From Arthrobacter citreus (GTDB taxonomy: Bacteria; Actinomycetota; Actinomycetes; Actinomycetales; Micrococcaceae): a stretch of 64,000 bases of DNA. The DNA is taken from assembly GCF_038405225.1 (NCBI RefSeq), contig NZ_CP151657.1:2728001-2792000 (forward strand), in the 5' to 3' direction. The position numbers and the translations under genes are program-made. Shown in pieces: positions 30,578 through 39,317 of the stretch. The notes under the pieces were generated by a model, which saw only the letters and a program-made list of their open reading frames with translations, made no database searches and had not been told where the DNA came from. The first letter of the stretch is position 1. Each line of letters starts with the position of its first letter.

Positions 30578-31590
30578 GCCGTTGCGCTCACGGTCTCGCG
30601 CAGTGCCGGGATGACGCTCTCGCCGTAGACCCGCAGGGTTTCCTCCTTGTTGTCGTGCTGGAGATACCCGGCGAACTGGGTTACGCCCAGCGCCTTGAGC
30701 TTTTCGAGCTTTTCAATGTGCTGCTCCGCCGTGCCCATCAGGCAGAAACGGTCCACAATCTCGTCCGGCACAAAGGCGGCATGAGTGTTGCCCGCCCGGC
30801 CGTGCTCGTTGTAGTCGTAGCCTTCCCTGCCGGCGATGTAGTCGGTGAGCGCCTGGGGCACGCTGGAGTCCGCGCCGTACTTGGCCACGATGTCGGCAAT
30901 GTGGTTGCCCACCATGCCGCCGAACCAGCGGCACTGCTCCCGCATGTGCTCCCAGTCATCCCCTATATACATGGGCGCCGCTACACAGAACTTGATGGCC
31001 ATGGGGTCACGCCCGGCGGCTGCCGCGGCGGACCGCACGGCGGCGATCATCCATTCGGCGATGTCCACGTCCGCCAGCTGCAGGATGAAGCCGTCACCCA
31101 CCTCGCCGGTCAGCTTCAGCGCGAGCGGGCCGTAGGCGGCCACCCACATTTCCAGTTCCGAGCCCTTGCTCCACGGGAACTGGATGGTTGCTCCGTTGTA
31201 TTCCACCGAGCGGGAGTTTGCCAGCTCACGGATGACGTGAATTGATTCCCGCAGGGTCTTCAGGGTGGTGGGCTTGCCGTTGCTGACGCGCAGCGCCGAG
31301 TCGCCCCGGCCGATCCCGCACACGGTCCGGTTGCCGTACATCGAGTTCAGGGTGGCGTAGGTGGAGGCGGTGACGGTCCAGTCCCGGGTGGCCGGGTTGG
31401 TGACCATGGGACCCACCTTGATGTTCTGGGTCTCGGCCAGGATCTGGCTGTAGATGACGTACGGTTCCTGCCACAGGATGTGGGAGTCAAAGGTCCAGAC
31501 GTAGTCGAACCCATACTCCTCGGCCCTTTTGGCGAGCGCCACCGTTCGTGCGGCGGGCGGATTGCACTGCAGTACTGCTCCGAAATCCAT
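30574..31590 (-). CDS. LLM-class putative F420-dependent oxidoreductase in the pyrimidine/hydantoin operon
   Basis: 338 residues, luciferase-like TIM barrel. MDFGAVLQCNPPAARTVALAKRAEEYGFDYVWTFDSH, read in parts, VGPMVTNPATRDWTVTAS, GNRTVCGIGRGDSALR and MWVAAYGPLALKLTGEVGDGFILQ are the LLM blocks. I associate this sequence type with the TIGR03842 group of predicted F420-dependent enzymes, from memory. It is 11 bases after the dihydropyrimidinase gene and overlaps the permease gene. A hydride transfer to or from a pyrimidine ring (uracil/thymine to dihydropyrimidine) would fit this operon, which has no dihydropyrimidine dehydrogenase genes. FMN instead of F420 cannot be excluded. Confidence 0.85.
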   Translation of the reverse strand: MDFGAVLQCNPPAARTVALAKRAEEYGFDYVWTFDSHILWQEPYVIYSQILAETQNIKVGPMVTNPATRDWTVTASTYATLNSMYGNRTVCGIGRGDSALRVSNGKPTTLKTLRESIHVIRELANSRSVEYNGATIQFPWSKGSELEMWVAAYGPLALKLTGEVGDGFILQLADVDIAEWMIAAVRSAAAAAGRDPMAIKFCVAAPMYIGDDWEHMREQCRWFGGMVGNHIADIVAKYGADSSVPQALTDYIAGREGYDYNEHGRAGNTHAAFVPDEIVDRFCLMGTAEQHIEKLEKLKALGVTQFAGYLQHDNKEETLRVYGESVIPALRETVSATA

Positions 31591-31601
31591 GCTTTCCGCT
31601 C

Positions 31602-33023
31602 CTAGATCAGGTACTGGCTCGGGGCACGGCGGATGTAGCGGCCGTGGCTCTTGGTCCCGAGATATTCGTTGTCATTGATGAGGATGCGGCCGCGGGACAG
31701 CACGGTGTCAACGTGCCCGTCGATCTCGTAGCCCTCCCATGCGGAGTAGTCCATGTTCATGTGGTGGGTCTTCTCCAGCCCAATCGACGTGTGCCCCGCC
31801 GGGTCATAGATCACGACGTCGGCGTCAGCTCCCGGCGCGATCACGCCCTTGGTGCCGTACATGCCGAACATGCGGGCCGGCGTCGTGCTGGTGATCTCCA
31901 CCCAGCGCTCGAGCGTGATCTTGCCGTCCACCACACCCTGGTACATCAGGTCCAGGCGGTGCTCCACCGATCCGATGCCGTTGGGGATCTTGGAGAAATC
32001 CCCCACCCCCATGTCCTTCTGTCCCTTCATGCAGAACGGGCAGTGGTCGGTGGCCACCATCTGGATGTCGTTGGTGCGAAGCGACTGCCACATGTGGTCC
32101 TGGTGGTGTTCATGCTTGGACCGCAGCGGCGTGGAGCAGACGTACTTGGCGCCCTCAAAACCCTCGGCGCCGAGCTGGTCCTCCAGGCTCATGTACAGGT
32201 ACTGCGGGCATGTTTCACCGAAGACGTTCTGGCCGTTGTCCCGGGCGGCGGCCAGCTGCTCAACGGCCTGTTTCGCGGAAACGTGCACCACGTACAGGGG
32301 CGCCCCGGTGAGGTTTGCCAGCATGATGGCCCGGTGGGTGGCTTCCTCCTCCATTTGCCAGGCCCGTGCCACCCCGTGGTAATAGGGATCGGTTTTGCCC
32401 TGTGCCAGCAGTTCGCTGACCATGGCGTCGATGGCCGGGCCGTTCTCGGCGTGCATCATGGTCATCAGCCCGGTTTCGGCACCGACCCGCATGGCCTTGT
32501 AGATCTGGGCGTCATCGCTGTAAAAAACGCCCGGGTAGGCCATGAACAGTTTGTAGCTGGAGACCCCTTCATCGATGAGCCCGGCCATGGCCTTCAGGGA
32601 GTCGTCATTGACGTCCCCCACAATCTGGTGGAAACCGTAATCGATGGCGCATTCCCCGGCGGCCTTCTCGTGCCATGCGGCCAGCCCGTCCATCACGCGC
32701 TCGCCGTAGCGCTGGATCGCGAAGTCGACGATCGTCGTCGTGCCTCCCCAGGCGGCGGCACGGGTTCCGGTTTCAAACGTATCGGAGGCCTCGGTGCCGC
32801 CGAACGGCATCTGCATGTGGGTATGGGCATCGATCCCGCCGGGAATTACATACTTGCCCGTGGCGTCCAGGACTGTGTCCACGGAGCGGGCGAGGTCATG
32901 TCCCAGCAGTGTTGACCCCGGTGCAAGCACCGCGGCAATCGTTTCGCCGTCAATGAGAACGTCCGCTTCGCTGCGGCCGGTGGAGGTGACAACTGTTCCT
33001 CCGGTGATCAGTGTTGTACTCAA
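31602..33023 (-). CDS. hydA: dihydropyrimidinase / D-hydantoinase
   Basis: 473 residues, cyclic amidohydrolase with a complete binuclear metal site: His67 and His69 (GGIDAHTHM), the lysine to be carboxylated Lys158 (SSYKLFMAYPG), His191 (HAEN), His247 (HVSAK) and Asp325 (VATDHCPF). It hydrolyses 5,6-dihydrouracil/thymine to N-carbamoyl-beta-amino acids or 5-substituted hydantoins to N-carbamoyl amino acids. The start is TTG 33023 (AAGGA 7 bases upstream) rather than TTG 33044, which has no ribosome binding site. Between the ureidopropionase-like and LLM genes. Confidence 0.93.
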   Translation of the reverse strand: MSTTLITGGTVVTSTGRSEADVLIDGETIAAVLAPGSTLLGHDLARSVDTVLDATGKYVIPGGIDAHTHMQMPFGGTEASDTFETGTRAAAWGGTTTIVDFAIQRYGERVMDGLAAWHEKAAGECAIDYGFHQIVGDVNDDSLKAMAGLIDEGVSSYKLFMAYPGVFYSDDAQIYKAMRVGAETGLMTMMHAENGPAIDAMVSELLAQGKTDPYYHGVARAWQMEEEATHRAIMLANLTGAPLYVVHVSAKQAVEQLAAARDNGQNVFGETCPQYLYMSLEDQLGAEGFEGAKYVCSTPLRSKHEHHQDHMWQSLRTNDIQMVATDHCPFCMKGQKDMGVGDFSKIPNGIGSVEHRLDLMYQGVVDGKITLERWVEITSTTPARMFGMYGTKGVIAPGADADVVIYDPAGHTSIGLEKTHHMNMDYSAWEGYEIDGHVDTVLSRGRILINDNEYLGTKSHGRYIRRAPSQYLI

Positions 33024-33101
33024 AACGACATCCTTGTCTGTCAAAAGGCTCGGCCTGTCAAAGCGCCTCTGGCACGCGTCTGCGGGTAAGCCGCCGGAAC
33101 G

Positions 33102-33950
33102 CTACGGAGCCGTAATCGGCGCGTAGGCGTCCGGGCGGCGGTCGCGGTAGAACTGCCAGTTGTTGCGGGCGGTGCGCACCAGGTCCATGTCCAGGTCCCG
33201 GATCATCAGTTCATCGCCGTCGCGGGAGCCGATGTCGCCCACGTAGTTGCCCTGCGGGTCCACCATGTACGACGTTCCATAGAAGTCCACGGCTTCATCG
33301 CCGAACTCGTTCGTTTCCGCGCCCACCCGGTTGGGGACCACCACGTAGTATCCGTTGGCGGCAGCAGCCGTGGGCTGTTCCAGTTCCCACAGCCGGTTGG
33401 ACAGGCCCGGCTTGGACGCATTCGGGTTGAAGACAATCTGGGCGCCGTTCAGGCCCAGGACACGCCAGCCCTCGGGGAAGTGGCGGTCGTAGCATATGGT
33501 CAGGCCCACGGTTCCGACGGCGGTTTCAAACACCGGCCAGCCCATGTTTCCGGGCCGGAAGTAGAACTTCTCCCAGAACTTCTCGACGTGCGGAATGTGG
33601 TTCTTGCGGTACTTGCCCAGGTACGTTCCGTCGGAGTCGATAACCGCTGCCGTGTTGTACAGGACGCCGGGCTGGTCCTCTTCATAGATCGGCAGGATGA
33701 TCACCATGTTGTGCTCGGCGGCAAGCTTGGAAAAACGTTCGGTGAGGGGTCCCGGAACCTTCTGCGCGTAGTCGTAGTACTTGTTGTCCTGCACGATCCC
33801 GAAGTACGGTCCGTGGAACAATTCCTGGAAACAAATGATCTGCGCACCCTCGGCAGCTGCCTTGCGGACAAACTCCTCGTGCTTGGCAACCATGGACTCT
33901 TCATCGCCGGTCCAGGTTGTTTGGGTCAAGGCTGTGCGGATAATCGTCAT
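33102..33950 (-). CDS. nitrilase-superfamily amidohydrolase, beta-ureidopropionase-like
   Basis: 282 residues. The Glu-Lys-Cys triad is present: Glu43 (CFQELFHGPYF), Lys116 (YRKNHIP) and Cys153 (TICYDRHFPEGWR). The wording around the cysteine and FNPNASKPG, EQPTAAAANGYYVVVPNR matches beta-ureidopropionase/N-carbamoyl amidases, which release CO2 and ammonia from the product of dihydropyrimidinase. GGAGG lies 4 bases before the ATG at 33950; an in-frame start 7 codons upstream has no ribosome binding site. First gene of the operon; divergent from the F420-0 transporter genes. Confidence 0.9.
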   Translation of the reverse strand: MTIIRTALTQTTWTGDEESMVAKHEEFVRKAAAEGAQIICFQELFHGPYFGIVQDNKYYDYAQKVPGPLTERFSKLAAEHNMVIILPIYEEDQPGVLYNTAAVIDSDGTYLGKYRKNHIPHVEKFWEKFYFRPGNMGWPVFETAVGTVGLTICYDRHFPEGWRVLGLNGAQIVFNPNASKPGLSNRLWELEQPTAAAANGYYVVVPNRVGAETNEFGDEAVDFYGTSYMVDPQGNYVGDIGSRDGDELMIRDLDMDLVRTARNNWQFYRDRRPDAYAPITAP

Positions 33951-34292
33951 TGTGCCTCCTATTAGCGGCAAACGTGCCGCGGTCTTGATCGGCCTGTTGA
34001 AGGGCCGTTATCAGTCTTAGTGCTGAACATTTCCCCAACATTTCCGCCGCGTTAAAAAGCTGAACTGCGTGGCCGCGGCGTCTGTTCATCCTTGACGCTA
34101 GGGCCGGAACCCGCAAGGGTTTTTAAACTGTTGCGCGCAGTCCCGGCGAGGCGGATAATGGCCGCCGCGCCACACTCCCGAAACAATGGGGTGCTAGCCT
34201 CCTCAATAGATCACCGGCCGGAAATGGCCGGTAGAACTGGTCTGGATTTGGACCATAGATCCCTCCGTTTTCCATTCCACCTGCGAGGAACT
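33951..34292. promoter_or_regulatory. shared divergent control region of the pyrimidine and F420-0 operons
   Basis: 342 bases with no gene. Two AACATTTCC copies at 34026-34034 and 34037-34045 (11-base period, one helical turn) lie about 80 bases before the nitrilase start and could bind a regulator. ACCGGCC-GGAAAT-GGCCGGT (34213-34232) is an inverted repeat 60 bases before the transporter ATG. No riboswitch type (cobalamin, TPP, FMN) was recognised. No clean -35/-10 pair is evident for either side. Confidence 0.5.
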
Positions 34293-35312
34293 ATGAACCG
34301 ATCCCCTTCCCCTGCCCTTTCCATGCTCCTGGCCGCCGGAGTTGCCGCACTTGTTGGCTGCGCGGGTCCATCCACGCCCTCCGGGACCACACCGGATACC
34401 AACACCGCCGCCGCAGCCTCGGACGCGCCGCATGCATCGGCGTCGTACCCGATCACCGTGACCAACTGCGGTACCGAAGTGAGCCTTGAGTCGCCGCCCG
34501 AACGAATTGTGACGATCAAATCCACAGCGCTGGAAACACTCCTGGCCCTTGGCCTGGGCAGCAAAGTGGTTGGCTCCGCTTTCTCCGACGGCCCGGTTCC
34601 CGGGCCATTGGCCACCGACGCCGCCTCGGTGCCCGTCCTCTCCGATGCTGCGCCCACCCAAGAGGCGGTGCTGGAACTCGAACCGGACTTCATTTACGCC
34701 GGCTGGGAATCGAACCTCAGCTCAGATACCGCCGGTGAACGGGATTTCCTGGCATCGCTGGGAATCGGCACCTACGTGTCGCCCGCGGCATGCCGGGAGG
34801 AAGGCGTTCCCGGAAAGCTCGGCTTTGAGGACGTGTTCGCAAACATCACCGAGGCCGGGGCCATCTTCGGCGCCCCTGACGCCGCGGCCGCACTGATCGC
34901 CGAACAGCGGAAAGTGCTCGACGGCGTGACACCGGCCGGCGGGGGCCAAAGCGCCTTTTGGTTCTCCTCGGGACGGGACACCCCGTACGCGGGAGCCGGG
35001 CTGGGTGCCCCGCAGATGATGATGGAGGAGCTCGGCCTGGAGAACATCGCCGCGGATGTCCAGGAGCCCTGGGCGTCACTGAGCTGGGAAACGGTGGTTG
35101 CCGCCAATCCGGACGTCATCGTCCTGGTGGACGCGGACCGCAACACCGCCGAGTCCAAGAAGGAACTGCTCGCTTCCATGCCGGCCACGGCCAACATGGA
35201 CGCCGTGATAAACGAACGCTACCTAGTCCTGCCCTTCGCGGCGGGAGAAGCCGGAGTGCGCAACGCCGAGGCCGTGGCGGACCTCGCCGACCAGCTGTCC
35301 GCACTGTCATGA
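34293..35312 (+). CDS. proposed F420-0 ABC transporter substrate-binding lipoprotein (FecB-like)
   Basis: 339 residues. Lipoprotein signal with lipobox ALVGC (Cys about 24), an Ala/Thr-rich linker, then a Fe3+-siderophore/B12-type binding fold: ITVTNCGTEVSLESPPERIVTIKSTALETLLALGLGSKVVG, read in parts, LELEPDFIYAGWES and SWETVVAANPDVIVLVD. GAGGA lies 4 bases before the ATG. It is followed without gap by permease and ATPase genes and then by cofE and an F420-dependent oxidoreductase gene; this gene order is that of the TIGRFAM 'proposed F420-0 ABC transporter' (recalled, not searched). A siderophore ligand is the main alternative. Confidence 0.82.
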   Translation: MNRSPSPALSMLLAAGVAALVGCAGPSTPSGTTPDTNTAAAASDAPHASASYPITVTNCGTEVSLESPPERIVTIKSTALETLLALGLGSKVVGSAFSDGPVPGPLATDAASVPVLSDAAPTQEAVLELEPDFIYAGWESNLSSDTAGERDFLASLGIGTYVSPAACREEGVPGKLGFEDVFANITEAGAIFGAPDAAAALIAEQRKVLDGVTPAGGGQSAFWFSSGRDTPYAGAGLGAPQMMMEELGLENIAADVQEPWASLSWETVVAANPDVIVLVDADRNTAESKKELLASMPATANMDAVINERYLVLPFAAGEAGVRNAEAVADLADQLSALS

Positions 35313-36391
35313 CCGCCGTGCGGACCCGGTCCCGGCCCGTCGCCGCACCAGCGGCACGGGAGGTGGGCGTCCCGGCACCCCGCCGCCGGTTCCGCACCGG
35401 ACCGGCAGCTGTGCTCCTTTCTGCCGTCCTGGTCTTTTCCCTCGCGGCGGCAACGGCGGTGGGCCCGGCGGACATCAGCGTTGCGGACGCCTTCCGCTCC
35501 ATTGGCGCTCATCTGGGTTTCGGCGCCAGCCCGCTGTCCGTGCTGCATGACGGCATCATCTGGGAGCTGCGGCTGCCCCGGGTGCTGACGGCGGCTGCGG
35601 TGGGTGCCGGACTGGCTGTCAGCGGTGCGGTCATGCAGGCCCTGACCCGCAATGCGTTGGCCGACCCGTATCTGCTGGGCCTGTCCTCCGGAGCTTCCCT
35701 GGGCGCCGTCTGTGTGGTGTTGCTGGGCCTGCAGCTGCTGCTGCCGCTGGCGGCCTTCATCGGCGCGCTGGCGGCCTTGGCGGCAACCCTGCTGCTGGCC
35801 CGGCTGGCTGGCGGGCTGACGCCGTCGCGCACCGTCCTGGCCGGAGTTGCGGTCTCTTCGTTGGGCAGCGCACTGACCAGCCTGGTGATTTTTTGGACGG
35901 CCACCGGCGATTCGTACCGGAACATCCTGGGCTGGCTGCTCGGTTCACTCAGCGGTGCGCAGTGGTCCAGCGCCGGGATTGCCGCTGCAGCGCTGCTGGT
36001 GGTGGGGGTGCCGCTGCTGGCCGCGTCCCGGATCCTGGATGGTTTCGCGTTTGGCGACGACGCCGCCTCGGCCCTGGGTCTCAACGTTCCGGCCGTGCGG
36101 TGGACCATGCTGGCCGGCACCGCCCTGCTGACCGGCGCCATGGTTTCCGTCAGCGGTGCGATTGGGTTCATTGGGCTGGTGTTTCCCCACGTGGTGCGGC
36201 TGATCGCCGGTCCCGGGCACCGTTCGCTGCTGCCGTTGTCCGCCCTGCTCGGGGCAATCTTCCTGATTTGGGCCGACACCGCAGCGCGGTATGCGTTTGA
36301 GCCCCGGGAACTTCCCGTGGGCGTGGTGACCGCAGTGATCGGTGCGCCGGTGTTCGCATACGTGCTTGCGCGGCGAAAGGGCGGCGCATGA
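35309..36391 (+). CDS. proposed F420-0 ABC transporter permease (FecCD family)
   Basis: 360 residues with about ten TM helices in the FecCD/BtuC pattern. WELRLPRVLTAAAVGAGLAVSGAVMQALTRNALADPYLLGLSSGASLGA, read in parts, is the family signature at about 80-130, and GFIGLVFPHVVRLIAGPGHR near 290 is the second cytoplasmic coupling region. ATGA overlap with the binding-protein gene and 4-base overlap with the ATPase gene. An Arg/Pro-rich N-terminal tail of about 30 residues precedes the first helix. Confidence 0.88.
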   Translation: MTAVRTRSRPVAAPAAREVGVPAPRRRFRTGPAAVLLSAVLVFSLAAATAVGPADISVADAFRSIGAHLGFGASPLSVLHDGIIWELRLPRVLTAAAVGAGLAVSGAVMQALTRNALADPYLLGLSSGASLGAVCVVLLGLQLLLPLAAFIGALAALAATLLLARLAGGLTPSRTVLAGVAVSSLGSALTSLVIFWTATGDSYRNILGWLLGSLSGAQWSSAGIAAAALLVVGVPLLAASRILDGFAFGDDAASALGLNVPAVRWTMLAGTALLTGAMVSVSGAIGFIGLVFPHVVRLIAGPGHRSLLPLSALLGAIFLIWADTAARYAFEPRELPVGVVTAVIGAPVFAYVLARRKGGA

Positions 36392-37227
36392 ACAGCCCAG
36401 CTCTGGAGGCCGCAGCCCTGGACGTGTCCCTGGGCGGAAAACTCATAGTCGACGGCGTGGACTGCACGGTTCCCGCCGGCGTCCTCTCGGCGCTGGTCGG
36501 GCCCAATGGCGCCGGTAAGTCAACACTGCTGCGCGCGCTGGCGGGCGTCGTTCCCGTGCGCCGCGGGACGGTGCTGTGGCAGGGCCGTGACATGCTGCGG
36601 CTGCCGCGCCGTGAACGTGCCCGCATTGCCGCCCTGGCGGAACAGGAATCCGGCACGGACACGCCCCTGACAGTGCGGGACGTCGTGTCGCTGGGGACCA
36701 TGCCGCACCGCCCGCTGCTGGGGTTCGGCGGCAGTGAAGATGATGCCGATGTGATGAGGGCCCTGCAGTCGGCAGGCGTTCCGGAGCTTGCGGACCGGCT
36801 GTTCGGCGAGCTCTCCGGCGGGCAGCGGCAGCGGGTGCAGCTGGCCCGTGCCCTGGCCCAGAAACCACAGCTGCTGCTCCTGGATGAGCCGACAAATCAT
36901 CTGGACCCGCACGCCCAGCTGACCACCCTGCATTTGATGCGGCGGCTGGCCGGTGACGGCATCGCCGTCGTCGCCGCACTGCATGACCTGACGCACGCCG
37001 CTGCGCACTGTGACCACGTCATTGTGCTGTCCGCCGGCACAGTGGTGGCCGCCGGGGACCCCCGCTCCGTCCTGACCGCCGAGCTGATTCGGACTGTGTA
37101 CGGAGTGGATGCCCATGTGCTGGAACACCCGGCCACCGGCCGCCCGCTGATCGCACTGTCCCTGCCAGCGGAACCCCAAATTGCCCGAAGACCCTCGGAG
37201 GCTTCCTACTCGGGTTCCTCCGCCTGA
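36388..37227 (+). CDS. proposed F420-0 ABC transporter ATP-binding protein (FecE-like)
   Basis: 279 residues: [17 protein letters not shown] (Walker A), [20 protein letters not shown] (Q-loop; Glu-Gln-Glu rather than the usual PQ), [17 protein letters not shown] (signature), [17 protein letters not shown] (Walker B) and [16 protein letters not shown] (H-loop). Vitamin B12/siderophore importer type. Its last 22 bases overlap the 3' end of the convergent cofE gene, a tight packing that suggests the two have long been neighbours. Confidence 0.9.
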   Translation: MNSPALEAAALDVSLGGKLIVDGVDCTVPAGVLSALVGPNGAGKSTLLRALAGVVPVRRGTVLWQGRDMLRLPRRERARIAALAEQESGTDTPLTVRDVVSLGTMPHRPLLGFGGSEDDADVMRALQSAGVPELADRLFGELSGGQRQRVQLARALAQKPQLLLLDEPTNHLDPHAQLTTLHLMRRLAGDGIAVVAALHDLTHAAAHCDHVIVLSAGTVVAAGDPRSVLTAELIRTVYGVDAHVLEHPATGRPLIALSLPAEPQIARRPSEASYSGSSA

Positions 37228-38048
37228 GCCTCCCCCGGGACAGGGAGTCCGTTGTCGCGGCACGCCGCCGCGTAACCCTCACGCCAGGCCTCGTCGCTGC
37301 CCAGCCGGAACATGTCCTGCTCGGCGGGCCGGATCAGTGACCGGGCGCCGTCGTGCCGGGAGCCCTCCTCATCTCCGGAGCTCTGTCCCAGCGGACGCAC
37401 CAGCTCCGGCAGACCCCGCAGCACCGCAACGGGACATTGGCTGGTCTTGCCCTTGATGAGGTCCGCCGCCGCCGCGATCTCGTCCGCGACGGCGGTCATG
37501 GTCGCCTTCATCTGCTGCCCGAAGGTGTCGGTGTTTCCGCGCAGGTCGGTGATGACGTCCAAGCCGGCAGCGCCGATCGCCGCGTCGGTCTGTCCCTCAC
37601 GCCAGGCCCGGCCCATCGTGTCAGTGATGACCACTCCGACGTCGAACCCCAGGGCCCGCCGCAGCCCCGTACACAGCGCCCGGGCCGAAGCGTCCGGATC
37701 CACGGGCAGCAGCAGCACGGTTCCGGCCGGTGTGTTGCTGTTGTCCACGCCTGCCGCCGCGGCCACGATACCCAGCTTGTTCTCCACAATCCGGGTGACG
37801 CCGCCGGGATGGACCCGGCTGGCGACGAGCCGAACGGTCTCGTTGGTGATGGCCTGCTCCCGGTCCTCCGCCGGGAGCTGACGCCCCTCGGCCTTGGACA
37901 CGATCTTGGAAGTGACCGCCAGGATGTCGCCGGGGCGCAGCGCAGCATCCGGATTGGATCCGGCGGCAGCCAGGATGACCGCCGTCAGATCCGTTCCCGG
38001 GGTTATCTCCCCGATGCCGGGAAGCGTGAACAGCGTGATGCTGCGCAT
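37206..38048 (-). CDS. cofE: coenzyme F420-0:L-glutamate ligase
   Basis: 280 residues, close to archaeal CofE and lacking the C-terminal nitroreductase-like domain that mycobacterial FbiB uses to reduce dehydro-F420-0. Blocks: [32 protein letters not shown] (GTP/substrate region), [32 protein letters not shown] and [24 protein letters not shown] (metal binding). It adds gamma-linked glutamates to F420-0 with GTP. The ATG at 38048 is 4 bases past the LLM oxidoreductase stop, same strand, so the two are one operon. A Ser/Gly/Asp-rich insertion (about 225-240) precedes a C-terminal [14 protein letters not shown] helix. Confidence 0.9.
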   Translation of the reverse strand: MRSITLFTLPGIGEITPGTDLTAVILAAAGSNPDAALRPGDILAVTSKIVSKAEGRQLPAEDREQAITNETVRLVASRVHPGGVTRIVENKLGIVAAAAGVDNSNTPAGTVLLLPVDPDASARALCTGLRRALGFDVGVVITDTMGRAWREGQTDAAIGAAGLDVITDLRGNTDTFGQQMKATMTAVADEIAAAADLIKGKTSQCPVAVLRGLPELVRPLGQSSGDEEGSRHDGARSLIRPAEQDMFRLGSDEAWREGYAAACRDNGLPVPGEAQAEEPE

Positions 38049-38052
38049 GGGA

Positions 38053-39057
38053 TCAGCGCTTGAGCGCGGGCAGCACGGTGCGGGAGAAGACATCGATCCA
38101 CTCCCGCTGGTTCCGGCCCACATTGTGCAGGTAGATGCGGTCAAAACCCAGATCCACAAACTTCTGGATATACGCCCGGTGCACGTCGGGGTCGCTGGAG
38201 ATCACCATCCGCCCCTCGAAGTCTTCGGGGCGGACCAGCTTGGCCATCTGCTCCAGTTCAAACGGTGAGCGGATGTCTCCCTTGGGGAATTTCATGCCGC
38301 CGTTGGGCCATTCCACCATGGCGTTGGTCAGCGCTTCCTCATCCGTCTCAGCCCAGCTCATATGCAGCTGAAGGACCTTGGGCATGGTGTCCGGGTCCTT
38401 GCCCGCCTCGCGTGCTCCGGCGTCGAAACGGTCAAAGAGCATGCCGATTTTTTCCAGTGGTGCCCCCACCGTAATGAGGCCGTCCGCGTGCCGGCCGGCG
38501 CGCTTTGCGGTCACCGGGCCGGCGGTGGCGACCAGGATTTCGGGGGCCACCTCCGGCATGGTCCACAGCCGGGTGGATTCCATCTTGTAGAACTCACCCT
38601 TATGCCGCACATCCTTGCCGGCAAGGGAATTGGTGAAGAGTTTCGTGATGATTTCTATGGCCTCGAACATGCGGTTGATCCGCTCGGGTGCTTCGGGCCA
38701 GTACTGGGCGGTGATGTGCTCGTTCAGTGCTTCTCCGGACCCCAGCCCCAGCCAGTGCCGGCCGGGATACATGGCGGCCAGAGTTGCCGATGCCTGCGCC
38801 ACCATCGCCGGATGCCACCGGAAGGTGGGAGCGGTGACTCCGGGACCGATATCGCCTTTGGTCCGCTCGCCAAGCGCCGACAAAACGTTCCACACAAATG
38901 CTGACTGTCCCTGTGCCGGCACCCACGGCTGGAAATGGTCCGCAGCCATGACTCCGGAAAAACCCCTGCTTTCGGCATATTCAGCGAGCGCCACCGCTTC
39001 GGTGGGGTGGAACTGCTCGAGCATTGCCGCGTAACCAATTGTTAAAGAAGAAGTCAT
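38053..39057 (-). CDS. F420-dependent LLM oxidoreductase (G6PDH/TIGR03557-like)
   Basis: 334 residues, LLM TIM barrel closest in look to the F420-dependent glucose-6-phosphate dehydrogenase group: [49 protein letters not shown], read in parts, then [41 protein letters not shown], also in parts. Asp and His in AADHFQPW and TxPTFRxHP contact F420 in that family. The AGGA is 7 bases before the ATG. Directly upstream of cofE in one operon, so probably the main user or recycler (F420 to F420H2) of the salvaged cofactor. The exact substrate is open; it may not be glucose-6-phosphate. Confidence 0.87.
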   Translation of the reverse strand: MTSSLTIGYAAMLEQFHPTEAVALAEYAESRGFSGVMAADHFQPWVPAQGQSAFVWNVLSALGERTKGDIGPGVTAPTFRWHPAMVAQASATLAAMYPGRHWLGLGSGEALNEHITAQYWPEAPERINRMFEAIEIITKLFTNSLAGKDVRHKGEFYKMESTRLWTMPEVAPEILVATAGPVTAKRAGRHADGLITVGAPLEKIGMLFDRFDAGAREAGKDPDTMPKVLQLHMSWAETDEEALTNAMVEWPNGGMKFPKGDIRSPFELEQMAKLVRPEDFEGRMVISSDPDVHRAYIQKFVDLGFDRIYLHNVGRNQREWIDVFSRTVLPALKR

Positions 39058-39317
39058 AAACACATCCTGACAGCCAAAGATTTCGAAATGGAAAACACAA
39101 GTTTCCAGTGGAATAAGGCAGTAGTGCTTCGGCTTGCCGGAACACCGTAGGCCCATCCTAGGGGCGGCGGGGACGTGGGCCTAAGAATGACTCCGGGCAT
39201 GAGTCCCGGGGCGTGAGTCGCCGGGCATGAGCCCAACATGAGCCGGGCAGCAGTCCACGGCATGACCGAGGGGAGTTCTACGATGGTGGGACTGAACCTG
39301 CTTCCTGGAAGGCCACG

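Noticed and set aside
34082-34292. cobalamin riboswitch in front of the FecB-like gene
   Set aside because: The conserved GCCACTG box and associated stems are not present.
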